NCBI GenBank assembly: GCA_037447655.1
Contig: JBBHKE010002613.1
Span: forward strand, 373,692-437,691
Direction of reading: 5' to 3'
Source of the DNA: Zygnema cylindricum
Lineage: Eukaryota > Streptophyta > Zygnematophyceae > Zygnematales > Zygnemataceae
Length of the DNA: 64,000 bases
This document shows positions 57,018 to 64,000 of the stretch, in pieces. Within the stretch, counting starts at the first letter, position 1; each line of letters opens with the position of its first letter. A program made the position numbers and the translations under genes. The notes beneath the pieces were generated by a model. That model saw nothing but the letters and a program-made list of their open reading frames with translations, did not search any database and had not been told where the DNA came from.

Positions 57018-57764
57018 ATGGCCATGGCTGTCTTTCTGCCCTCTCCTTCTCCTCTCTTTCCTCTCAAAGATATTTCACCTATAGCTGCCACTGGGCGGAA
57101 ATCTGCCACGTGGCAACATTTCTCCCCTCGGCTATTTTCTTCTTCTCAGACATGTGGCAGATTCCGTACGAGCTGCCAGCTGGAGCCTGGAAACGACAAA
57201 TCCCTTAAAAACTCAAAAAGACAAAGCTTTCTCTCCCCGCCCTCTTTTCCCCCTCCTCCTTCTCCTTCTCCTTCTCCTCCTCTTTCTCCTTCTTTTCCTC
57301 CTTCTCTTCCTCCTCCTCCCTCTCCTCCCCTTCTGCCACGTGGCAACCCGCAATCTGCGCACCACGTGTCCGAAAAAAAATCTCCACGTGGTGAAACCGA
57401 GAGCCACGCTGCACTTCTGACCCGACGAACTGCTCTCTCTATGACAGCTGTCACAGCGACAGCTGCTGTTGTGACACCTGTCACGTGTACGGAACTCCAG
57501 CCGACAGCCGCCGCTTTCTCGGAAGCTTCGGAAACGATTCCAAACTTGACAAACCAAGTCCAAGGGGTCCAAAGGGGGTCTACGACAGAGGAAAAAACGG
57601 CCCTGAAGTCTCTGAAGGCACGTGTGCAGTCGTTTTCTCTGGCCAATGGGATGCGGTGGGTGGTGGTGGAGCGCCACGTGGCACCTATAGTGTCGTGCCA
57701 CGTGTATGCTGATGTCGGCGCGTCAGACGAAGTCGACGGCGTCACAGGACTGGCTCATCTGTTG
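57018..57764 (+). CDS. M16 family zinc metallopeptidase, exon 1 (plastid-type presequence)
   Basis: The start is ATG in a CCATGG context; a second ATG is 6 nt later. The exon encodes 249 residues. Residues 1-60 are rich in Ser, Pro, Thr and Arg with few acids, as in plastid transit peptides. Residues 72-107 are a Pro/Ser run. TRR at 135-137 followed by about 18 hydrophobic/small residues resembles a twin-arginine thylakoid-lumen signal. From about residue 200 the M16 fold starts: FSLANGMRWVVVERHVAPIV, then ADVGASDEVDGVTGLAHLL. The exon ends after the first half of the HxxEH zinc motif (HLL), with donor GTGAAA. The exon order and motif are typical of bacterial-type M16 proteases; the substrate is unknown. 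Lumen targeting is inferred from residue pattern. Confidence 0.9.
57240..57335 (+). repeat. CTC/CTT coding microsatellite
   Basis: A pyrimidine-only tract inside exon 1 encodes the Pro/Ser linker between the transit-peptide-like part and the twin-arginine-like part. On the minus strand it gives long Arg/Lys/Glu frames that are not genes. Confidence 0.85.
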
Positions 57765-57869
57765 GTGAAAACCCTAATCTTGGACAGCCCTAAACCATAT
57801 CTCTCTAACCCTAACCTGATCCCAAAATTGAACCCTTGTCCTTAGCCAATACCCTAACCCCATTCCTAA

Positions 57870-58115
57870 TCACAACCCTGATCCTAACTCTAACCCTAAC
57901 CCTAACCCTAATCCTAACTTTAACGCTAGCCAAACTTAATTCTAATCCTAATCTCAATCGTATGTCTAACCTTATCCCTAACCCTAAACCTAAATCTAAC
58001 GTAATCCCGACCCTTAACCCTAACTCTTACCTCCCGACCCTAACCTCCTAAGCCTACCCTCGACCTAACCTGACCTTAACCCTAATCCTCATCCTAACCC
58101 TACACTAACCCTGGA
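57870..58115. repeat. degenerate CCCTAA array
   Basis: There are many CCCTAA/CCTAAC units interspersed with variants (TAACCCTAACCCTAACCCTA at about 57,891). The orientation is C-rich on the plus strand. The matching G-rich array lies at 61,403-61,870. Confidence 0.88.
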
Positions 58116-58814
58116 GAAAAATGCTTAACCTTGTTATAGTTTGCTTTGGCGTAACAATTACATTTGCCATGGAAAGGAAGTTTGAAAAAGCAACCTTAAG
58201 TTTATAAAAGGAAGTTTAATTTTAAAAAAGGAAGTTTAGGCTTACAAAAAAAAAAAAATGGAAATATTTGTCGGTAAAAACCCTAAATCCTGAAATATCT
58301 TTGCGACAAATGCTAAAATATAACAACACCAAAAACATGCCATGAAAGAGGAAGTGTTTAAAAATAGTGTGAATTGTCGATAGCCAAATTTTATTAAAAA
58401 CAACATTAAAACATGGTAAAAAGGAACTTTTTAAAATATTTGATAGTGAAAACTCAAAAACTTGAAAAATTATGGAGAAAACTGTAATAATTTCTTGCCA
58501 TCACTAAAACTTGCCTTGCAAAGGAAATTCTCTAAAAAAAGTGTGGATTTTTTCGACCATCTTTTTTTTTTGGAACAATGGCATCACATGTTGTAAAAAG
58601 GAAACATCTTGAAATAAAAATTGCGAATTTTATTGGTCAAATTGCTTTGGAACAACACTGAAACGTAGGAGGAAAAGGAAGTGTATAAAAATAGTGTGGA
58701 TTATTTTAACCGTATGAGCTTGATTTAGTACGCCTAAACATAAATTGACCATACTATTTATGAAAAGATGGTGAAAAGGAAAAAATAATTGATTGTGGAA
58801 TTGCAACAACAATG

Positions 58815-59150
58815 TGTGACACCGTTTATCGCTACTAGCTTGAATGTTATTTTCAGAATTTAAACTCATTACACTTCGGATGATTATTCCTCAGTTGCGA
58901 TGGAAAGGTAAGTTGTTTACCTTCCGATTGGCGGTTATCAGTGAGGTGTGCACGGAGAAAAAAAGTTGAGTGTTTGCTTTAATGCTATTTCCACCATGTA
59001 AATCAACTTTTTTCTGTGCACGTCTGAAAACCGGGTTAAAACTTACCTTTCCATCTCAACCGTCAGATTAATGATTGGACAAGTGTGCACGAAGAAAATG
59101 AATTTAACGGTCGAAAAATACATTAACACTAATATCGATGCAAGGTGCAG
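58815..59150. mobile_element. foldback MITE, family A, copy 5, rearranged
   Basis: Outer ends are ACACCGTTTATCGCTACTAG and ACACTAATATCGATGCAAGGTG. The inside holds two versions of the family arm (TTACCTTCCGATTGGCGG at 58,917 and TTACCTTTCCATCTCAACCG at 59,042), so this copy looks nested or internally duplicated. Confidence 0.65.
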
Positions 59151-60119
59151 TTTCCTTTCTACACAAATTACAAGGAACGTGTTCGCTCTAAAATGTATAA
59201 AATGCTCAAGATTTCTGATACAAATATCAATTCTCGACGTTTTCAAACCATCTGCTAATTATGTTTTTCTTCAACTATAGTACAGCAAATTTTTTTTTAA
59301 ACAATCTCTTGAATTGATTAAAAAACTTCTTAAAGAAATACTAAAAAACCCTAGAAGCTATCCAAAGGCTGCAACCATCTATTTTTTCTAGCAACAAAGC
59401 CTTTTTCAAATAACACAAAACAACGAAAAGGCAAACAAAAGACAACGACAAGGCTCCAAAATAACAAAAGTTGCATTTTTAACACTGTTTACCGCGTTGA
59501 AAAAAAAACAACAACAACAACAACAAAAAGAAACAGTCAAGTTTTTCTAAAATTTCCTTCATAGATGATGTCGGTAGTCTTCAAATGATCTTTTTCCAAA
59601 TTCTATAGTTGACATCTTTTTTGGGAGTTTACCACGAAATTAGGGATTCTAAAAGAAAGGCTTTTGTGGACTTTTAGATTCCAAAAAAAAAAATTGTAAC
59701 AAATTATAGTCCACTCTATTTATTGTTTATACTTAAGAAAAAGGGCAACTAAATGTAGTATGTCATATGAATAAATCTATGGGTAGAGGTGTAGGTGGTG
59801 ACAATTGACTTGATGTTGGGGTTTTGTGTAGGGTTTATTGCCCTTTTTAGGCCACAATTTCGGTTATTACAAGATCATATTAAAAAAAAAAATTATCTCG
59901 GTGTTTTTTCTTGATTGTAATATGTTTTAAAGACACTTATCAAGTACGCATGCCATTATCGTAGTTTGGTTCCATGCTATTTGAGAACTTAGTGTATATT
60001 GTCAAAAGCTAGGGTGATTTTAGGATATAATAAAAAGCATGAGCCAGGGTGGAAGATTCTTGTTTTGGGAGAACATACCAATATTAATGTACTATGTGTT
60101 AATACTATTAACATTCATA

Positions 60120-60343
60120 ACTACACTGTGAATCGCTATTAGGGTCAATGTCTTTTTCACCACTTTAATCAACTTTTCTCCGTGCTCACCTGCTTGGTTT
60201 CTGTTTGGAAACCGCCAATCGAAAGGTAAAATTCTTACCTTTTCATCGCAACCATCAGAGTAGTAATCCGACAAGTGCGCATGGAGAAAAGATGTTTTAA
60301 ATGGCGAAAAAAAAGTAAACGCTAATAGCGATTCACAGTGTAA
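60120..60343. mobile_element. foldback MITE, family A, copy 6
   Basis: Ends are ACTACACTGTGAATCGCTATTAG and CGCTAATAGCGATTCACAGTGTA. Inner arms CAACTTTTCTCCGTGC and GCGCATGGAGAAAAGATG pair. It lies inside M16 intron 1. Confidence 0.88.
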
Positions 60344-60834
60344 CGCACATTTGCTTACAAAATCCAATCTCATGACAGTTTGTGATTTTTTTTTCAATGT
60401 TTTTTTAATTGCTTTTAGTTTTCTTTCATTAGAGGAGGTACTTTCATAGGTGTTAGTATTCTATAAACAATTTAATGACGTCAAATTTCTGTTTTTTGCG
60501 TGGAATCTGTGTAGTACTTCATACAATTTTTTTTGACTAATGAAAATAACAATTGGAGCTACAAAATGAAAATTAAAGCTATAAAACGACAACTACCTAC
60601 AACTTCAAGCTGACAAATGTTAATTGTCTATGGGTTTTCAAGAACAAAATGAAAATAAAAAAAATGATTCCACTATTTGATAGTCACAAAGTGAAATCTA
60701 CAAGAGGAAATCGAGAAATGATGCGTGATAGCATCATGAGCTAGAAACGATGAAAAATACGAAAGGAAAGTTACAAAAATGGGAGCTTGCGATATGAAAG
60801 CTATTAGAGAATGTTACTAACTTATAAGAGGATG

Positions 60835-60980
60835 TTACAAGGTTTTGAGAGAATAAGAGAATATAAGAGAATGTTACGAAGTAATAAGAGAATATAAGAG
60901 AATGTTACGAAGTTATAAGAGAATGTTACTAAGTTATAAGAGAAGTTTACGAAGTATGTTGCAAAGCTATAAGAAAAGTT
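60835..60980. repeat. imperfect AATGTTACGAAGTTATAAGAG repeats
   Basis: Five or more short units of the GAATGTTACRAAGTTATAAGA type lie in intron 1 of the M16 gene. A longer duplication follows at 61,000-61,135 (AATGTTTAAAAAGAAYAYAA...GAGATAGTTTTTGAAATTT...CATTATACATTTATAGAATGG). Confidence 0.8.
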
Positions 60981-61152
60981 GCAAGGAATGTTACAATGTT
61001 TAAAAAGAACATAACAAGATAGTTTTTGAAATTTACATTATACATTTATAGAATGGTTTTTGAAATGTTACAATGTTTAAAAAGAATACAACGAGATAGT
61101 TTTTGAAATTTGCATTATACATTTATAGAATGGTTTTTCATATGGGCTTTAG

Positions 61153-61237
61153 GAGCATCTCGCCTTTAAGGGGACGCGACGAGTCGGTACTCGAGATCTG
61201 GAAACGGAAGCAGTACTCCTCAATGAGTTGGATGAAG
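61153..61237 (+). CDS. M16 peptidase exon 2 (second half of HxxEH)
   Basis: The 85-nt exon starts after TTTAG and reads EHLAFKGTRRVGTRDLETEA, then VLLNELDE, plus one base. EH completes HLLEH, the inverted zinc-binding motif of M16 peptidases, and AFKGT is the usual continuation. The donor is GTGACT. The second acidic zinc ligand normally lies about 75 residues further on, beyond the window or in unrecognised exons. Confidence 0.92.
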
Positions 61238-61402
61238 GTGACTACGGAAAACAGACATTTTTATTTTAATCTATGTCGGAATTTTTTTTATTTTTTTTTA
61301 ATTTATGTCGGAAAAAAGACATTTTTTTTTAAAATTATATCGGAATATTATGCTAAAGTATGTCATGGTGCGATGTGTGGGGAGTTACGCTTCATGTTAT
61401 GA

Positions 61403-61870
61403 TTAGGTTAGGTTTAGGGTTAGGATCAGGTTAGGGTTAGGGTTAAGGTCTAGGGCGTAGGATTAGGGTGGGGTTAGGAGTTAGAGTTTAGATTTTATCA
61501 TTTAGGGTGTAGTGTTAGGATTAGGTCAGGGTTAGGGTTAGCGTTGGGGGCTTGGAGTTAGGGTTTATGGTGTGAGATTTAGGATTTAGGCTTAGGGGAG
61601 GGTTATGGTTAGGGGGGCGAGTGTCAAGGTTAGGAGTCAAGGTTTAGGGTTTTTTAGGGCTTGTGGTTTTGGGCTAGAGTTAGGGTTAAGGTTAGGGATG
61701 GGATTAGGGGATAGGGGCAAGGAGTTAGGGAGAGAGGGAGGAGGAAGGGGGGAAGGGGGGAGAGTTAGGGTTAGAGTATAGGCTTTAGGGATAAAGGTTC
61801 GGGTTTAGGGTTTAAAATTAGGGGTTAGGATTAAGGTTCGGATTAGGGTTAGGATTAGGGTTAAGATTTG
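61403..61870. repeat. degenerate TTAGGG array
   Basis: There are many GGTTAGGGTTAGGG units with variants (TTTAGGG, TTAGGAT). The orientation is opposite to the array at 57.9 kb. Confidence 0.88.
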
Positions 61871-62364
61871 GTTAAGTTAGGTTACATATTTGATGTTTTT
61901 TTAAGTTATGTGATGTTATTTTGTAAAATAAAAAAAAATTGAAGCTATAAAGAGACAATAAAGAAAGTAATTTTTTTTTTAATGTGTAGGTTATAAAATA
62001 GTGATGTTTCCTTTTTTTTATGTGAATTTCGAAAACTCTATAAAACTCCAAAAACCCTAAAAAACCGTAAAAATCCTAAAATCTCTAAGTAACCTTAAAA
62101 TGGTTATAAAAAAGGCTTGCTATTGGGACAAAAGGTAGTTAATTATTTGAAAAAAAAAAAAGCTTCTTGTTTTTTCTATCATTGGTTTAGTTTTTTAGAA
62201 GGAGAGAAGAGTTTTGGACCAAGGAAGATACGGAAAATTAAGACTTTCTTTTTAATAATTTGTTTTGCGAAAATTGTGAGACGTTGTAGTATTTTATGTT
62301 GATTCTATAATTGATGGAATAAATTGTTTTAATAATTGATAATTGATATGGTTATATATAGTAT

Positions 62365-62545
62365 TACATATATATATATATATATATATATGTGTGCATA
62401 TATATATATGTAATACTATATATATATATATTATATATATATATATATAGTATATTATATATATATATATATATTATATATATATATATATTATATATGT
62501 ATATATAATAGCATGTATATTCTATATGTATATATATATATGCCC
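62365..62545. repeat. TA-repeat palindromic zone
   Basis: Runs of (TA)n are separated by GTGTGC, TAGTATTA and similar. TAGTATTACATATATAT and ATATATATGTAATACTA form inverted arms around 62,360-62,420. The zone is prone to cruciforms. Confidence 0.9.
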
Positions 62546-62549
62546 TGTT

Positions 62550-62866
62550 CTATTATTTATTTGTTTATTTGTATGTTTAGTTTTTTATTTATGAACTTGT
62601 TTACTTATCTACTTATTTATTTGATCCTTCTTTAATTTTTAATTAATTTATTTATTTAGTTACTTATTTATCTGTTTATTTATTTGTTCATTCATTTATT
62701 TATTCATTTCTTCATTTGTTTGTTTAATGATCTATCTATTTCTTCATTTATTTATTTATTTGTTTCTTCAATTCCTGATTTATTTATATTATTTATTTAT
62801 TCATTTCTACATTTGCTTATTATTTTCTACATTTATTTATTTATTTAATTTATCTATTTTTTTGGG
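62550..62866. repeat. TTTA tetranucleotide-rich DNA
   Basis: Imperfect TTTATTTATTTA-type repeats fill this part of intron 2, continue in intron 3, and recur at 63,755-63,950. The long open frames here are composition artefacts. Confidence 0.9.
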
Positions 62867-62868
62867 AG

Positions 62869-62901
62869 TACTCTATGAGTGTCGGGAGGCAGAAGCTCGA
62901 G
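62869..62901 (+). pseudogene. truncated copy of M16 exon 3
   Basis: After a GGGAG acceptor-like site the sequence TACTCTATGAGTGTCGGGAG and GCAGAAGCTCGAG copies the first 33 nt of exon 3 with a few changes, then falls back into TTTA repeat. It lacks the donor half. Confidence 0.8.
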
Positions 62902-62999
62902 AATTCATTCATTCATTTAATATCTATTTATTTATTTTTTCTTTCCGTTTTTAATTTATTTTCTGGTTTATTTATTTGTTTTATTTATTTTTCTGGCAG

Positions 63000-63070
63000 T
63001 ATTCTACGAGCGTTTGGAGGCAGAAGCTCGAGGAAATGGAAAACTCGTCCGAAAACTTTCCGAAAAATTT
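63000..63070 (+). CDS. M16 peptidase exon 3
   Basis: The 71-nt exon follows a GGCAG acceptor. With the leftover G of exon 2 it reads VFYERLEAEARGNGKLVRKL, then SEKF. It continues the charged helical segment that follows LLNELD in this M16 subgroup. The donor is GTAATC. The phase agrees with exons 2 and 4. Confidence 0.85.
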
Positions 63071-63215
63071 GTAATCTATTTATTTATTCATTTATTTATT
63101 TATTCATCAGATATTCATTCATTCATTCATTTTTTTTCCTTTCTTTTTATGATCATTATTATTATTATTTTCATTTTTTTTATTTATCTACCTATTTTAT
63201 ATATTTTATTTACAG

Positions 63216-63254
63216 GAAAATTTAAAATCTCGAGCCTTGGACCTCGCCGACGCT
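63216..63254 (+). pseudogene. truncated copy of M16 exon 4
   Basis: An ACAG acceptor is followed by ENLKSRALDLADA-type coding, close to the first 13 codons of exon 4. It then turns into T-rich intron without a donor. If used instead of exon 4 it would soon reach a stop (TAA at 63,255). Confidence 0.78.
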
Positions 63255-63355
63255 AAACATTTTGTTTTTCTTTATTTATTTATCTATCATTCATTTATTA
63301 ATTTTTTTTTTTACTATAATTTATTATTTTTTGATTTTTTTAATTTTATCTACAG

Positions 63356-63467
63356 GAAAATTTAAAATCTCGAGCCTCGGAGCTCGCAGTTCCAAACGAA
63401 TATGGGGCCTTAATTTCTCGACAGGGGGGGGTCGGATTAAACGCCCAAACTTCTCAAGACTCTACAG
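63356..63467 (+). CDS. M16 peptidase exon 4
   Basis: The 112-nt exon follows a CTACAG acceptor and reads ENLKSRASELAVPNEYGALI, then SRQGGVGLNAQTSQDST plus one base. VPNEY and GLNAxTSxDxT are hallmark M16 strings of the bacterial/plastid-type enzymes. The donor is GTTTTT. Later exons are outside the window or unrecognised. Confidence 0.9.
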
Positions 63468-64000
63468 GTTTTTTTTAAATAATTATAATATTACTTTTTA
63501 CTTTGGAGGAAGGGATTTTAATTTTCTTTCATTTGATGCCCAAATTTCACAATTTTTTACAGTTTTTTGGTAGAAAATCGATGGTTTTTTCATTTTTTTC
63601 AATGGGAGGAGTGGGGTTAGAATTCGAGACTTTCCAAGACCCTAGATGTATATATAAGTAATAATTTTAGTTTGAAAGTCAGAGATTTTATAATGCTTTT
63701 TATTTAATTTTCAAATCCGAAGGAAATCCATATGTTCTTTTGAGAGAGTTGAAAACATCTTTATTTATTTGTTTATTTATTTATTTGTCATCTGTTAATT
63801 TATTTATTTATGAACTATTTGTTTATATGGTTTATTTATTTATTTGTTTACTTATTTTTTATCTTTTTGCTTATTTATTTGTTTATTTTATTTGTTTACT
63901 TATTTTCTAACTATTTGTTTTTTATTTATTTATTTTATTTGTTTGCTAATTCATTTTCTGGCCGGGTACTTTGGGAGGGAAGCGAGAGAGGGAGGGAGGG
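63468..64000 (+). other. M16 intron 4 (partial) with decayed exon 4 copies
   Basis: After the donor, two decayed copies of the exon 4 tail occur (GATGCCCAAATTTCACAATT at 63,536 and GGGTTAGAATTCGAGACTTT at 63,614). TTTA repeats and a final GGGAGGGA-type run follow. The next exon is not seen. Confidence 0.6.

Larger units (their letters stand above)
57765..61152 (+). other. M16 intron 1
   Basis: The 3,388-bp intron runs from GTGAAA to TTTAG. It joins HLL to EH in phase 0. It contains a CCCTAA-type array (57,770-58,120), two family-A MITEs, and AT-rich DNA with GTTACGAAGTTATAAGAGAAT repeats at 60,830-60,980. Confidence 0.85.
61238..62999 (+). other. M16 intron 2
   Basis: The 1,762-bp intron is in phase 1. 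It contains a TTAGGG-type array (61,403-61,870), a TA-repeat palindrome zone (62,365-62,545), and TTTA tetranucleotide DNA. A truncated copy of exon 3 lies at 62,869-62,901. Confidence 0.85.

Noticed and set aside
57146-57745. Long minus-strand frames rich in Arg, Lys, Glu and Gly opposite M16 exon 1
   Set aside because: They are the antisense of the pyrimidine tract and of exon 1. The plus strand has clear M16 motifs and a presequence; these do not.
62727-63573. Leu/Ile/Phe-rich 'membrane protein' frames
   Set aside because: They arise from TTTA tetranucleotide repeats and run through the splice sites of M16 exons 3 and 4.

Overview
This window is nuclear DNA of an AT-rich, intron-rich eukaryote. 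Nothing in it looks prokaryotic: there are no operons or ribosome-binding sites, introns are GT-AG, and Ty1/copia retrotransposons, MITEs and degenerate CCCTAA/TTAGGG arrays are present. The one conventional gene starts with a presequence that looks like a two-step plastid/thylakoid-lumen signal. The host is therefore probably a photosynthetic protist or alga. I cannot name the lineage from sequence alone. I saw no tRNA or rRNA gene.

Region 1 (about 3.0-43.9 kb, minus strand) is the notable part. It holds 27 single-repeat leucine-rich-repeat (LRR) exons. Each is 72 nt (one 69 nt, one 54 nt), encodes one 24-residue plant-type LRR (LxxNxLSGxIPxxI), and is bounded by introns that interrupt the same leucine codon after its second base. 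All exons are therefore symmetric phase 2-2 cassettes that can be joined, skipped or repeated without breaking frame. Twenty-four look spliceable. One has lost both splice sites, one is internally deleted, and one is split by a 3.2 kb LTR retrotransposon. Cassettes and their 0.4-1.5 kb flanks have been duplicated repeatedly: a 2.0 kb three-exon block occurs twice with no difference I could see except a poly-C tract, and two exons 7.5 kb apart are identical. Neither end of the receptor gene is visible. This exon-per-LRR layout recalls the exon-shuffling receptor genes described in brown algae, and it is the best candidate for an unusual biological system here.

Region 2 is mobile DNA. Two decayed copia copies sit in paralogous LRR introns (4.9-7.7 and 13.7-16.3 kb), another splits an LRR exon (29.0-32.2 kb), and one with clear LTRs lies at 37.0-41.8 kb. 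At 44.2-51.5 kb a minus-strand copia relic is interrupted inside its RNase H region by a gag-only LTR element (44,931-49,272) with perfect 5-bp target duplications. A probable miniature LTR element (TRIM) with tRNA-like LTRs follows at 51.5-52.0 kb. Six MITEs of one foldback family and one MITE of a second family are scattered through the window. Minisatellites lie at 45.1, 52.7 and 53.2 kb, and a CAT-repeat duplication at 19.1-19.8 kb.

Region 3 (57.0 kb to the window end, plus strand) is the 5' part of an M16 (insulinase/processing-peptidase family) metalloprotease gene. Four exons are recognisable: presequence plus the start of the peptidase domain, then the HxxEH zinc motif split exactly across intron 1, then two further exons. 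Introns 1 and 2 contain telomere-like arrays in opposite orientations. Introns 2 and 3 consist of TA and TTTA repeats and carry truncated copies of exons 3 and 4. The gene runs off the right edge.
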